Shown here one piece after another: positions 1 through 9,769 of a stretch of 64,000 nt of DNA. The notes under the pieces were generated by a model. The model was not told where the DNA came from, searched no databases, and saw only the letters and a program-made list of their open reading frames with translations. Both the position numbers and the translations under genes were made by a program. Position 1 is the first letter of the stretch. Each line of letters opens with the position of its first letter. This stretch comes from Cerrena zonata (taxonomy: Eukaryota > Basidiomycota > Agaricomycetes > Polyporales > Cerrenaceae), in NCBI GenBank assembly GCA_038087015.1, contig JASBNA010000082.1, positions 62,001 through 126,000 on the forward strand, given 5' to 3'.

Positions 1-168
1 TCGCTCATGGCTTAACCCTAATCAACAAATTGGCGCAACTTTTCAATAACTACATCATTATTCAAAATTCACAATTCATTTCATCATATAAACAGTAAAT
101 AAATAGAGGGAAAGAACTGAACGTATTTTTTGTATTTTTCTTTGATCAACAAAAAATTATAGGCCAGC

Positions 169-1824
169 TTACAATTTATTGGCAGCGGTTGGTCTACCAA
201 CAGTAGTAACATCGTTATAAATCAAAGAAGTAACGAAGTCAGAGTATTTTTCACCCAAAGCTTCAGGAGTGAAGAATTCCAAAGCACGTTTAAATTTATT
301 ACCAGGTTTAGCAGAATCAGATAATTTTTTATATTCTTCATTCAATAATTGTTTAACGTAATCTTTGGTAATCTTCTTACCTTGATCAGTAACATAACCA
401 TGAGTAACCCATTGCCAAATTTGAGTTCTTGAAACTTCAGCAGTGGCAGCATCTTCCATCAAGTAATTAATTGGAACACAACCAATGTTACGTAACCAAG
501 CTTCAATATAGGATAAACCAATAATGATATTAGCTCTAATACCTTGTTCGGTAACTTTAGCATTTGGAACATAAGGACTTAATAAATCTCTTGCAGTGAC
601 TGGTTTATAAGGAGTTCTTGGAGGAACATTAATTTGATTTGGACCCTTCATGTGTTCATTGAAAACCTTCAAAACAATTGGAACCAAACCAGGATGAGCA
701 ACCCAACAAGAATCACAACCAGCAGTGACTTCTCTTAATTTATCTTTATAAACATTTTCCAAAACAGCTTTATTTCTAGCTTCATCATTTTTAATTGGAA
801 TTTGAGCAGCCATACCACCCAAGGCATGAACTTGTCTTTTATGACAAGTGTGAACCAATAAATTAACATAAGAAGCCATGAATGGTGCCGACATGGTAAC
901 TTGAGATCTATCAGGTAAAATAAATTCTGGATGATTTCTTAAAGATTTAATGTAAGAAAAGATATAATCCCATCTACCACAATTTAACCCACCAATATGT
1001 TGTCTTAATTGATAAATAATTTCATCCATTTGGAAAGCAGCAGGTAAGGTCTCAATTAAAACAGAACCTCTAATGGTACCTCTTGGTAAACCAATATAAT
1101 CTTGAGAATAATTAAAGATATCATTCCATAATTTAGCTTCTAAATGGTGTTCCATTTTAGGTAAGTAGAAGTAAGGACCAAAACCTTGTTTGACACTTTC
1201 TTTAGCATTATTGTAAAAATAAATGGCAAAATCAAAAATACCACCAGAAACGGCTTCACCATCAACCAAAACGTGTTTTTCATCTAAATGCCAACCTCTT
1301 GGTCTAACAATCAAGGTTGGAATGTGTCTTTTTGGATCCAAGTTTAATTTGTAATCTTTACCGTTAGATTTAAAGTTCAAGTTTCTACGAACCCCATCAT
1401 ATAAATTAACTTGACCATCAACCAAATTAGCCCAAGCAGGAGTCAAGGAATCTTCAAAATCAGCCATATAAGTAGCAACTTGAGAATTCAAAGCATTGAT
1501 AACCATCTTACGATCGGTTGGACCGGTAATTTCAACCCTACGATCTTCTAAACCTTTAGCCAAAGGTGGACCGGTCCAAGTGGCATCATTTCTGATATAT
1601 TCAGTTTCTGGTAAGAAATCTGGTAAGTATCCACCATCTCTTAAAGCTTGCTGTTCTTTTCTATTAGCCAACAATTGTTTTCTAGTACCTTGGAAAGCAC
1701 GATGTAAAGTAGCAACTAATCCAAGGGCTTCGGCATTGAAAATATGTTTAGCATCAGCAGGAATTGGAGCCAAAATTTCAACACCCTTTAATTTATCAGA
1801 AGTTTGTGGGAATGGAGTAGACAT
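169..1824 (-). CDS. MLS1: Malate synthase (glyoxylate cycle)
   Basis: This gene condenses glyoxylate and acetyl-CoA to malate, the second glyoxylate-cycle step, needed for growth on C2 compounds and fatty acids. The protein is about 551 aa, normal for fungal malate synthase A. The family signature around [15 protein letters not shown] lies near residues 275-290. The C-terminus AANKL is a PTS1-like tripeptide (NKL; SKL is canonical), consistent with peroxisomal import. The open frame continues 15 codons upstream, but the ATG giving MSTPFPQ is the normal start. A TATA box and a CSRE-like site lie 70-110 bp upstream. The gene is intact, with strong family identity throughout. Confidence 0.95.
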   Translation of the reverse strand: MSTPFPQTSDKLKGVEILAPIPADAKHIFNAEALGLVATLHRAFQGTRKQLLANRKEQQALRDGGYLPDFLPETEYIRNDATWTGPPLAKGLEDRRVEITGPTDRKMVINALNSQVATYMADFEDSLTPAWANLVDGQVNLYDGVRRNLNFKSNGKDYKLNLDPKRHIPTLIVRPRGWHLDEKHVLVDGEAVSGGIFDFAIYFYNNAKESVKQGFGPYFYLPKMEHHLEAKLWNDIFNYSQDYIGLPRGTIRGSVLIETLPAAFQMDEIIYQLRQHIGGLNCGRWDYIFSYIKSLRNHPEFILPDRSQVTMSAPFMASYVNLLVHTCHKRQVHALGGMAAQIPIKNDEARNKAVLENVYKDKLREVTAGCDSCWVAHPGLVPIVLKVFNEHMKGPNQINVPPRTPYKPVTARDLLSPYVPNAKVTEQGIRANIIIGLSYIEAWLRNIGCVPINYLMEDAATAEVSRTQIWQWVTHGYVTDQGKKITKDYVKQLLNEEYKKLSDSAKPGNKFKRALEFFTPEALGEKYSDFVTSLIYNDVTTVGRPTAANKL

Positions 1825-1894
1825 TGTTAATATAATTGAATATACACTAGAGTATTTCTTCGCTGGCAAAGCTTCAATAAGGGAGAAAGCAACC

Positions 1895-1902
1895 TATTTA
1901 TA
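1895..1902 (-). promoter_or_regulatory. TATA box of MLS1
   Basis: TATAAATA on the minus strand, about 70 bp upstream of the MLS1 start codon. Confidence 0.5.
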
Positions 1903-1922
1903 TTTTTCATACTAATTTTGTC

Positions 1923-1933
1923 CGGTTGAATAA
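1923..1933 (-). promoter_or_regulatory. CSRE-like carbon-source-responsive element
   Basis: On the minus strand the sequence is TTATTCAACCG. It matches 9 of 11 positions of the yeast CSRE consensus CCRTYSRNCCG, including the complete RTYSRNCCG core, about 100 bp upstream of MLS1. CSREs bind Cat8/Sip4-type zinc-cluster factors and activate glyoxylate-cycle genes on non-fermentable carbon. Function here is inferred from position and motif. Confidence 0.45.
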
Positions 1934-2449
1934 TTCCCCTTTACCCCAGAATTTCCAAACCGCACTAAAAAACAAAATAAAAAGGTTATCCACGCATAAG
2001 CATTGTTCGTTTCAACGGAACCTTCTCAGAGTCAGGACTTTGGCCATGGAGTTATGCGTTTTGACTGTATTCAGTTGTATCCAATTGCACTCAATTGCAT
2101 TCTAATTGCATTAACAAGCCCACCAGACAGTCCCAGTGACCGACTCTCCAGCTCCCAGAACACCAGGTGTCTGAATTTCCAACTAGTAACTCCCCCAGTG
2201 GACAAGTCCGATAAACAGGGTGGTCCCGGAGTCGGCTCCGTCACCGTATCAGAGTCACTCGAGTCGAACAACCTGTGATTTGTAGCGAAAAAGCCCTTAT
2301 CAGAGCAGGCCACGCCCGGGCCAAGGGAAGCCCGCTCCGGCCACCGAGGGAGTTTGGACGGGGACTGCACACTGCCACGGGCCCGCAGGCTTAAGTAAGC
2401 GGCACGTGATCAGCACAATTGTCCCGTCCCACGACCTTTTTGCAATCAT
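1934..2449. other. Distal MLS1 upstream region with GC-rich block
   Basis: No convincing gene is present. About 2110-2440 is much richer in G+C than the surrounding AT-rich DNA and has many CGG/CCG triplets. It includes CGG-N8-CCG at about 2227-2240 and a CCGAGG at 2344-2349, the core recognised by Ctf1/FarA-type fatty-acid regulators. A CACGTGAT E-box is near 2403-2410. These suggest a zinc-cluster and E-box regulated upstream region for MLS1. The open frames across it have no recognisable protein content. Confidence 0.4.
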
Positions 2450-2450
2450 T

Positions 2451-2612
2451 TGTACAACTATTTAATTGTATAACTATTTGTATAACTATTAATTGTATAA
2501 CTTTAATTGTATAACTTAAATTGTATAACTATTTAATTTTATAACTATTTAATTGTATAACTATTAATTTTATAACTATTTGATTGTATAACTATTTAAT
2601 TGTATATAACTA
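2451..2612. repeat. AT-rich degenerate tandem repeat, core TGTATAACTA
   Basis: About eleven imperfect copies of T(G/T)TATAACT(A/T) are separated by short AATT-rich spacers of 3-7 bases. The tract begins about 70 bp beyond the MTS1 stop codon, on its 3' side, and lies distal to the MLS1 promoter. The same core recurs in a second tandem tract near 41.2-41.4 kb. Confidence 0.8.
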
Positions 2613-2681
2613 AGCACTGATATAACCAATTATTATATAAGTGTTATATAATTATTATATTTTAATTAGATAGGATATAGC

Positions 2682-4208
2682 TTACAATTGTTTGGCCCAT
2701 TGGGTACCTTCTTTAGCAGGAGTCAATAAACCTTTTTGAGCAGGGACGTAATTAACTCTGTGGTAAGAATTGATATTTTTTCTTAAGACAAATTGATAAC
2801 AGGTAGCACCCCCTTGTCTAGAAGTGATGGTGGAAGAAGCTAAGAAATATTCCCAGATTCTAAACCATCTGATACCGTATTTATTGATGACGTTTTCTCT
2901 GTTACCTAACCAATTTCTATACCATCTCCATAAAGTAGCACTATAAGAAACCCCGATATTATCTAAAGAAACAACTTCAAACCCAACGGATTCTAAAGCA
3001 CTAACAACGAAGGAAAGCGGAGTGGAAGCATCGGCACCAGGGAAAATGTATTTATTCATAAATAACCCCCAAACCAAATCTTCATATTGCCATGATTTTC
3101 TTAAACCGGCGTATTGTAAGAAAAATAAACCATCATCTTCTAAAGCATCATAAACTTGTTCTAAGAAAGCACTGAATCTTCTAATACCAACATGTTCAGC
3201 CATTTCCAAACAAGTGATTTTATCATATTTACCGTTTGCTTTATCTGATTTTGGAGCATCACGATAATCACAACAAACAATTCTAGATTGTTCTTGACTA
3301 ATACCATAATCTTCTAATAAAGTGTTACCCCATTTGGTTTGATTTTTACCCAAGGTTAACCCGGTAATATTAGCACCAAATTGGCTTGAACCATAAGTGG
3401 TCCAAGTACCCCAACCACAACCTAAATCTAATACACGATCAGATTCTTTCAATTGAATTTTATCAGCAACAATTTTTAATTTGTTATCTTGTAATTGTTC
3501 CAAACTTTCTTCTTTAGTGTTATCGGTAATAACCCCAGAAGTGTAAATCATTCTTGGTCCTAAAAACCAAGTGTAAAAATCATCACCTCTATCATAATGA
3601 TCTCTAACTTGTTCTTCATCTTGGGATTTAGAATGTAAAATAACTTCAGGAATCATTCCTAATAAGAAATATCTAAATAAGGATAAGGTGAATCTGAAAT
3701 TACACCAATCATGTCTGTATTCCATAACATCTAAACAATCTCCTTTAAAACTAACTTTACCTTGGAAATATAATTCATGGAATGTTTCCATTGGAATTTT
3801 ACTTCCTTGTCCATTGTTGGAATCAATATATTTAGCTTTCAATTCTGGAGTATGGTATTCTAAATAATAACTAATTGGTCTGTTTGGAAATTTAACTTTT
3901 TCATTTAATCTTGGGGAATATGAACTAACAATTGTCCAATAAGCCATCATAATTGGTAATGCTAAAATTAAAGTGAAAAATAACCAGGTCTTGAATCCTA
4001 AACCAATCTTACGAGTAATGAATGCTGGAATCAAAACAACAAATCCAAACATAGCTAAATTACTAAAGTTTTTGGCTCCTGGTCCATCGGCTGGTAATGG
4101 AGCATTATGAATAGTTGGGGAATCAGTAGTTAAAATCCCACACTTATCCGAGGCTGGCTCAATTGGGCCCTGTTTAGGCGTATTGATGAATTCAACTCCT
4201 TGAAGCAT
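2682..4208 (-). CDS. MTS1: Sphingolipid (glucosylceramide) C9-methyltransferase
   Basis: This enzyme adds the C9 methyl branch to the sphingoid base of fungal glucosylceramide using S-adenosylmethionine, at ER membranes. The protein is about 508 aa. Two hydrophobic segments at about residues 50-100 form a membrane anchor. They precede a cyclopropane-fatty-acid-synthase-like methyltransferase domain with SAM motif I VLDLGCGWGTWT near residue 258 and the downstream CLEMAEHVG motif. The first ATG gives MLQGVEF; the frame upstream of it has only a TTG. S. cerevisiae has no orthologue, so the gene argues for a Candida-type or other glucosylceramide-producing yeast. It is divergent from HST1 across a 697-bp intergenic region. 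Confidence 0.93.
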   Translation of the reverse strand: MLQGVEFINTPKQGPIEPASDKCGILTTDSPTIHNAPLPADGPGAKNFSNLAMFGFVVLIPAFITRKIGLGFKTWLFFTLILALPIMMAYWTIVSSYSPRLNEKVKFPNRPISYYLEYHTPELKAKYIDSNNGQGSKIPMETFHELYFQGKVSFKGDCLDVMEYRHDWCNFRFTLSLFRYFLLGMIPEVILHSKSQDEEQVRDHYDRGDDFYTWFLGPRMIYTSGVITDNTKEESLEQLQDNKLKIVADKIQLKESDRVLDLGCGWGTWTTYGSSQFGANITGLTLGKNQTKWGNTLLEDYGISQEQSRIVCCDYRDAPKSDKANGKYDKITCLEMAEHVGIRRFSAFLEQVYDALEDDGLFFLQYAGLRKSWQYEDLVWGLFMNKYIFPGADASTPLSFVVSALESVGFEVVSLDNIGVSYSATLWRWYRNWLGNRENVINKYGIRWFRIWEYFLASSTITSRQGGATCYQFVLRKNINSYHRVNYVPAQKGLLTPAKEGTQWAKQL

Positions 4209-4905
4209 CTTCTTATCAAGTATCAACGTAAAGAAAAAGGAAAAAGAAGAGGTCGATTTTTCACTTTCAATTTTTTTTCAAATTGGAAAAGGACAAGTTT
4301 TCCGATTTGTTCGTGGGAGCAAAAAACGTCGAGGATCGGAAACGCGCTCCTAAACTAAGGGACAAAATCACTGCAAGGCACAATTCCTCTTCTGCCACCC
4401 ATTACTGATTGTCTGCGTGCTGAAAGAGTATTGTGGTAGGTGTATTGTGTGGTCAGAGTAAGTAATTGAACCACGTAGAGTGCAGAGGGCCGTAGTCTGG
4501 TGTATTGCTGGTGTCCACTGTCAACGTCCCGAGTCTTGCGATGCGTCGACAGACAACACCCGTACATCAATTTTAAACATCCGTACATCCCAAATCCCAC
4601 CCATACACCACACAACACCCACACACCACACAATATCCTTCCTCACACGACCCCATCATCAACAGCTTTTTTTTTTTTTTTTCTTTTTTTTTCAAAACAA
4701 AACATCTCAACACCACAAACCAAAATCTTAAACACGTCTCTAGTTAGCGAAAACCAGTTACAAAGCACGGATATTGCATCAACATTGCAAACAGAAGAAG
4801 GAAAACAGTTGACATTGTTGAGTAGCCCAGTTGTTTGATTTATTAACAGGCTTGTCTTTTCTCCAGCTGCTTATCGAAGATTGTATAATTAGAGAGTTTA
4901 TTGAA
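4209..4905. other. Divergent MTS1/HST1 intergenic region
   Basis: This 697-bp region is shared by two divergent genes. It contains four evenly spaced Rap1-type sites (annotated separately) followed by a T-rich tract at about 4669-4690. That order resembles Rap1-plus-T-tract promoters. A short open frame across 4480-4838 is low-complexity and has no recognisable protein. Confidence 0.6.
4556..4627 (+). promoter_or_regulatory. Phased array of four Rap1-type binding sites
   Basis: Four 13-mers fit the Rap1 consensus ACACCCRYACAYM or the looser RMACCCANNCAYY: 4556-4568 ACACCCGTACATC, 4577-4589 ACATCCGTACATC, 4597-4609 CCACCCATACACC and 4615-4627 ACACCCACACACC. All are in the same orientation, with starts 21, 20 and 18 bp apart. 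The second, read on the other strand, contains TGTACGGATGT, the core shared by Candida telomeric repeats. The array points towards HST1, with the ATG about 280 bp downstream. Occupancy is not shown by sequence. Confidence 0.55.
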
Positions 4906-6663
4906 ATGACCAAGATTTCGGCTTCTGAAAAGCTTCAAGGGGATATCATATTGCTTGATTCTGACTCTGAAACGAGCGAGTCTAGCTCGCATCCGTTAAA
5001 GAAACATAAGCCAAATGGAGATACTAATACCTTGGGATCATTTAAAAAACCGTATATGAATAATACATCATCGTCATCGTCTCCATCAGGATCAGGAACC
5101 CCAGGATCAGGAACTTCACCGTCTTCTTCACCATCTCCACCACAGGAAGTCGCATCGAATCACCGTGCTCACGAGAACCCTCGAGACTTCAACTTATCTT
5201 CCTCAACGTCAATTTCAGAATCAGAAGGTGATAATAATGAGGGATTGGTAATTAACCATGATGGAGGTGCTTCATCGTCTTCTTACGATTATTCTTCAGA
5301 TTCAAGCGTTTTGCAACAAATATCAACCCGTGATCACAATACTTTAAATGATGCTCCTTCAAATGAAGATGATTCGGATAATAATAATCTAAATAATACC
5401 GAACAATCCCGTAAAACAATCTCAGATACAAGAAAGTTTTTAAAAGAACACGGAACAGTGGCATTTCTTGAAAACTATTTACCAACAACTGCCACCAGCT
5501 CTGATTTATTAAACTTGATTATAAACCTTGGGTTTTTACCAAAAAATTTACCCAGTTTTGATGATGAAAAAATTATTGGTCTTATCAAATTATTACATGC
5601 TGCAATGAAAAAAGTTCGTTTAATGCGTTCCAGAATCCATGATTTCTATAATATCGACCATGTGTTAAGTAAAATCAAACTGGCTAATAAAATTTTAGTA
5701 ATTACCGGAGCCGGAATCTCAACTTCTTTAGGTATACCTGATTTTAGATCTTCCAAAGGTTTTTATTCAAAATTAGAAAGTTTAGGCTTAAGTGATCCTC
5801 AAGAAGTTTTTGATTTAGAACTTTTCCATACCGATCCAAGTATTTTTTATTCAATTGCATTTATGATATTACCCCCAGAAAATATTTATTCTCCTTTACA
5901 TTCTTTTATTAAATTATTACAATCAAAACAAAAATTATTAAGAAACTATACTCAAAATATCGATAATTTAGAAAGTTATGCTGGAATACATCCCGATAAA
6001 TTAATCCAATGTCATGGTTCTTTTGCTTTTGCCACCTGTGTCACTTGTCAATATAAAGTTAAAGGTGAAAAGATTTTCCCAGCAATAAGAAATAAAGAAA
6101 TCGCTTATTGCCCAAAATGTAATTCTACTAGACTTAAATTATTGAAAAATGATGAAGTTAGTTATTTACCAGAAAGTTATGGTGTTATGAAACCCGATAT
6201 AACTTTTTTCGGAGAAGCTTTACCCAGAAAATTTCATGATTCAATAAAGAAAGATCTATTGGATTGTGATTTAATCATTAGCATTGGTACCTCTTTAAAA
6301 GTATCTCCAGTTGCTGATATAATTGAAAGAGTTCCACCTAAAATTCCTCAAGTCTTAATCAATAGAGATCCAATCGACCATTGTAACTTCGATGTTAGCT
6401 TATTGGGTTATTGTGATGATGTTGCAAGTCATCTTTGTCAGAAATTAGGTCCTAAATGGAATATCCCTCATCCAAAATACTCTTCAATTCTTGGTCCCGA
6501 CGGTTCTAACTTGAGGGTCGATGTTGTAGACATAAACGAAGGGGTGTTCAAGATTGTTAACAAAACAACCGAAGCTGAACAAGAAGCTGAAAATGCCAAA
6601 CGTGAAGAATCACTCATACACAATGAAAATGGTGTTGCTGATGAAGTAGTCGAGATCGATTAA
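4906..6663 (+). CDS. HST1: Sir2-family NAD+-dependent histone deacetylase (Hst1/Sir2 type)
   Basis: This nuclear sirtuin removes acetyl groups from histone lysines in an NAD+-dependent reaction for silencing or promoter repression. The protein is about 585 aa. A Ser/Asp-rich, probably disordered N-terminus (1-165) is followed by a Sir2/Hst1-type helical region. The catalytic domain begins near residue 255 and shows GAGIS near 266, GIPDFRS, the QNID motif, the catalytic His in QCHGSFA (near 370), a Cys4 zinc site (CVTC near 377, CPKC near 401) and [13 protein letters not shown]. The first ATG in frame is at 4906; upstream codons are open but lack ATG. The N-terminal extension places it in the Sir2/Hst1 subgroup; SIR2 cannot be excluded as the correct name. 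Confidence 0.85.
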   Translation: MTKISASEKLQGDIILLDSDSETSESSSHPLKKHKPNGDTNTLGSFKKPYMNNTSSSSSPSGSGTPGSGTSPSSSPSPPQEVASNHRAHENPRDFNLSSSTSISESEGDNNEGLVINHDGGASSSSYDYSSDSSVLQQISTRDHNTLNDAPSNEDDSDNNNLNNTEQSRKTISDTRKFLKEHGTVAFLENYLPTTATSSDLLNLIINLGFLPKNLPSFDDEKIIGLIKLLHAAMKKVRLMRSRIHDFYNIDHVLSKIKLANKILVITGAGISTSLGIPDFRSSKGFYSKLESLGLSDPQEVFDLELFHTDPSIFYSIAFMILPPENIYSPLHSFIKLLQSKQKLLRNYTQNIDNLESYAGIHPDKLIQCHGSFAFATCVTCQYKVKGEKIFPAIRNKEIAYCPKCNSTRLKLLKNDEVSYLPESYGVMKPDITFFGEALPRKFHDSIKKDLLDCDLIISIGTSLKVSPVADIIERVPPKIPQVLINRDPIDHCNFDVSLLGYCDDVASHLCQKLGPKWNIPHPKYSSILGPDGSNLRVDVVDINEGVFKIVNKTTEAEQEAENAKREESLIHNENGVADEVVEID

Positions 6664-6966
6664 TTTGGCTGCAACAACATCGTTCCTTTGTCTCTTTTTT
6701 TTTTTCTTTTTTTTTTTTTTTTTGTTATATGCTTTACTGTAACTCTTCAATTCTTTTAAGCCGTGCCTATAATACATACACAAGCATGGGTACGGGCTCT
6801 ATAGTTATTTATTCTGTACATTTAATACATCAGCATCTTACAGTACTTCATCTTTTGTAGTCGCATTACTTTTTCTCAAGTTGGTAGTATTTTTTTAGCT
6901 GATGAGAAATTTTCAGTTTACTAGTCTTCTACATTCTATCAGTGTCAAGATCGACCAAGGATAGTC
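6664..6966. other. HST1 to Mtf2-like intergenic region
   Basis: This 303-bp stretch holds the HST1 3' flank and the promoter of the next gene. T-rich runs at about 6694-6723 follow the HST1 stop. No RNA gene or other coding signal is seen. Confidence 0.5.
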
Positions 6967-8424
6967 ATGATAAGGCATTTCAAGTATATAGGCAATGCCA
7001 CGCGTATACTGAATAAACCAGCTATACAGTCATATCTTTTACGAAATAAGAAGCTCGCATTCTGTCGATATATGAGTGATGATTCCAACACAAATCAAGA
7101 TATTAACTCAAGATTCGATAAAATTTTAAAAGAACAAACGTCACAGGAACCTAAAGTTCGAGAACGTTCACTGAAAGAAGCGACTGCCATTGATTTGGAC
7201 TCTCTATTAGCAGATTTTAAGGATGAAGACTCCGTTAAAGCAAACCCCAAAGAACCTATAAAATCAGAAAACTCTGAGCAACAAGAGTTTGATAAATTAT
7301 TAGAATCATTAGATTTTTCTTCCCATGATAAGCAAGAACCAATAAGAAGTGATGAGTTTTTGACTTCTCCAAAGCAAGATCTAAGAAAGATTGATATTGA
7401 TAAGAATGATGAAAATACTTATGAACTTGATGAAATATCTAAAGAGGATGCTCGTAAAAATAAGTTTATTAATGAAGAACGTAACTTGCTCCAAAATATA
7501 TTCAATACTTATATAACCGAGCCAGAGCATAAAAATGTGGAAGATGAAGTATTATGGAATATGCAAGATTCTTTGAAAAATACAAAGAGACAAGTCGATC
7601 AAGCATTAAGAGTCAACAAAACTAATTTTCACCTGCTGTCTAAAGGATTGAAGAGACAGATTTTTGAATTCATGGAGCTTGCATTACAACCAGTTTACAC
7701 TCATATCGATACCAATTTAAAAACTCCTGCTAGCCAAATTGATTTTTTAAGGTCTCTTTTGAATACATGGTATGAAATACATGGAACTGATACCAATCAA
7801 GAGCTCAGTGATCAAGTACTTAACGAACTTTACTTGAATTCCTTATTTGTTGATAAAGAATTCGACCATCGTCATTCGCAAATACTTAATGATAACAAAA
7901 AATCGATAGAACAGAATGCCTCTTCTCCAAAAGTTAATGTTATAACTTTACCATTAATCTTCAACAAAATCTTGCACAATTTGAGTTATAAGTTTTATAA
8001 CGGCCAATTAACAATCAACCTCTTCAACTTTATCAAACAAGACTTAGAACTCTACGCCATTATGGTGAATCAACAAACCTATAACGAAATTTTGAGAACT
8101 TACTGGGTCTATTTTGGTAAGTCAAACTTATATGGCATTGAAATGATTTTCACTGAAATGCGTAATAACGGATTTGAAGGTGATCTCATGACCATTAACA
8201 TCGTAAAACAAATTCTTATCGACTATTATAATTTAAAACTAGGCAAAAATGACAATCTACATCTGGAGCCAAATTCAGATATAAAAGTTCCAATTTGGAC
8301 CATTGAAGATGATGCAAGGGCCAATAATCTCCAACGCCAAATACAGCATTTGGCCAGCTCTCTCGTTAGGGAAGACCACTTGGATGGCTCCGTTGATAAT
8401 GACTTCAAAAGAAACCTCTTCTAA
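6967..8424 (+). CDS. Mitochondrial protein, probably Mtf2/Nam1-like
   Basis: The protein is 485 aa. The N-terminus is rich in Arg/Lys and hydroxyl residues with few acidic residues for about 35 aa (MIRHFKYIGNATRILNK), resembling a mitochondrial presequence. A charged low-complexity linker (about 40-165) is followed by a helical C-terminal domain. The segment TYNEILRTYWVYFGKSNLYGI and the next stretch with EMRNNGFEGDL look like a PPR-type helical repeat. The pattern recalls Mtf2/Nam1, which couples mitochondrial RNA polymerase to RNA processing and translation. The assignment is from memory of that family and tentative; other mitochondrial RNA-binding factors are possible. The coding frame itself is clear. 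Confidence 0.6.
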   Translation: MIRHFKYIGNATRILNKPAIQSYLLRNKKLAFCRYMSDDSNTNQDINSRFDKILKEQTSQEPKVRERSLKEATAIDLDSLLADFKDEDSVKANPKEPIKSENSEQQEFDKLLESLDFSSHDKQEPIRSDEFLTSPKQDLRKIDIDKNDENTYELDEISKEDARKNKFINEERNLLQNIFNTYITEPEHKNVEDEVLWNMQDSLKNTKRQVDQALRVNKTNFHLLSKGLKRQIFEFMELALQPVYTHIDTNLKTPASQIDFLRSLLNTWYEIHGTDTNQELSDQVLNELYLNSLFVDKEFDHRHSQILNDNKKSIEQNASSPKVNVITLPLIFNKILHNLSYKFYNGQLTINLFNFIKQDLELYAIMVNQQTYNEILRTYWVYFGKSNLYGIEMIFTEMRNNGFEGDLMTINIVKQILIDYYNLKLGKNDNLHLEPNSDIKVPIWTIEDDARANNLQRQIQHLASSLVREDHLDGSVDNDFKRNLF

Positions 8425-8529
8425 CCATTAATATACTTTATAGAACCCCTGTATATATTTTCATATAAACGTTATCGTTACCCTAATTAGTTTTTTGCAA
8501 TGGTAGTGTATGGGCTATTGCCGATTCCC

Positions 8530-8553
8530 AAAAAAAAAAAAAAAAAAAAAAAA
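8530..8553. repeat. Poly(A) run of 24
   Basis: An uninterrupted A24 about 80 bp upstream of the RTG1 start. Such dA:dT tracts commonly exclude nucleosomes in yeast promoters. Confidence 0.9.
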
Positions 8554-8630
8554 GTCCAGTAAATACATACCAGCATGAATATATATATCTGCTTTTTCTA
8601 ATTTATTCAGTTTTAAAAGAAGAATCCAGT

Positions 8631-9446
8631 ATGTCTGACTTTTCAGGATTCAAAGATTCATATATGAGTCCCAATGCACACTCATCGAATTCGGATACTG
8701 TTTCAGGTACATCCAATTCAGTCTCACCTGCACCTGATTATTCGAAGCAAAACTCGTTGAATGTCCCCAGTATTAAGATAAAGAAAGAGCTGTCACCAAG
8801 TAATGATGTTTTAAGTAAGTCATTGGATATTAAGAAACAGTTGTCGCAATCGTTTGGTGGCGGAGGAGGACCCTCTGGAGGCATTTCCAAACCTCAGTCA
8901 AGAAAGAATTCCATCATCCCAATGAAATCAAATAACGCTAGTGATAATGAAGATAACGATGAAGATGAAACCCAAGGAAACGAACGTAAAAGAAGAGATA
9001 ACATCAATGAAAAAATTCAAGAGTTATTGACTTTAATACCTGCTGAATTTTTCCAAGAATCTGCTCAAGAAACGAAAAATACTCAAAATGAAGCAGAAAA
9101 TGATAATGATGCTGCTATAGCGGCAGCGATGAAGAATTCAGGTACAAAAGATGGAAAACCAAATAAAGGTCAAATTTTAACCAAGTCTGTTGAATATTTA
9201 CAATATTTGCAAAATTTAATTGATGAAAATAACCATCGAGAAGTTGAATTGCAAGCTAAACTCAAAGCTTTAACATTACAAGAGCAAGGAAGCCAGGCAT
9301 CTTTACCAGCTCCTGACCACACAAGTGCAGAATATGCTCTTGGTAAAATCGGTGTTGGTCCTTTATGCGATGATTATTACAAGCAAGTCTTGGTTAGCAG
9401 TGCCGGCACCAATAAATCAGGCCAAAGAAGAGCTAGTTTGATTTAG
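8631..9446 (+). CDS. RTG1: bHLH transcription factor of the retrograde response
   Basis: Rtg1 pairs with Rtg3 to activate TCA/glyoxylate and nitrogen genes when mitochondria are impaired. The protein is 271 aa, longer than S. cerevisiae Rtg1 (177 aa) because of a Ser-rich N-terminal extension of about 110 aa. The bHLH region begins with ERKRRDNINEKIQELLTLIP. Two features are diagnostic of Rtg1: the loop/helix-2 segment TKDGKPNKGQILTKSVEYL, and the C-terminal TSAEYALGKIGVGPL. The loop contains an acidic insertion (NEAENDNDAA). The ATG at 8631 is the first in frame. The gene is convergent with FAD1. Confidence 0.92.
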   Translation: MSDFSGFKDSYMSPNAHSSNSDTVSGTSNSVSPAPDYSKQNSLNVPSIKIKKELSPSNDVLSKSLDIKKQLSQSFGGGGGPSGGISKPQSRKNSIIPMKSNNASDNEDNDEDETQGNERKRRDNINEKIQELLTLIPAEFFQESAQETKNTQNEAENDNDAAIAAAMKNSGTKDGKPNKGQILTKSVEYLQYLQNLIDENNHREVELQAKLKALTLQEQGSQASLPAPDHTSAEYALGKIGVGPLCDDYYKQVLVSSAGTNKSGQRRASLI

Positions 9447-9769
9447 ACAGTTTAACTGTGCTTGTATTTTTTACGTTTTGCATGACAATCAACGATTCTC
9501 TTAATTGCGGTTGGGTTTACTATTTAATATAATTTCAATTCTTCTTTATTGTATAATCCTCTCTATAGTTTACATTTTTAACTTCACTTTGAACGCCAAT
9601 CTTACCAATTTATACTACTAACATACGTTACTCTGATAAATCTGTATTTGAACCCTATAAGAGAGACAAAAAAATAAGATATATATGTATATATATGTAT
9701 CTATACTAAAAAAAAAAAAGTTTATCGAATAAAAACCATGGTGATGATATGAAATGCAAGAATGACTTA
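9447..9769. other. Convergent RTG1/FAD1 intergenic region
   Basis: These 323 bp hold two 3' ends. There is a short TATATATGTA-rich stretch at about 9679-9705 and an A-run just after it, typical of yeast 3' end signals. No further gene is seen. Confidence 0.5.

Noticed and set aside
1496..1915. 139-codon frame on the plus strand over MLS1
   Set aside because: Antisense shadow of the malate synthase coding sequence, without recognisable protein.
2003..2370. Overlapping frames of 91 and 99 codons in the GC-rich block upstream of MLS1
   Set aside because: Both strands are open because the block is GC-rich; there is no domain and the content is promoter-like.
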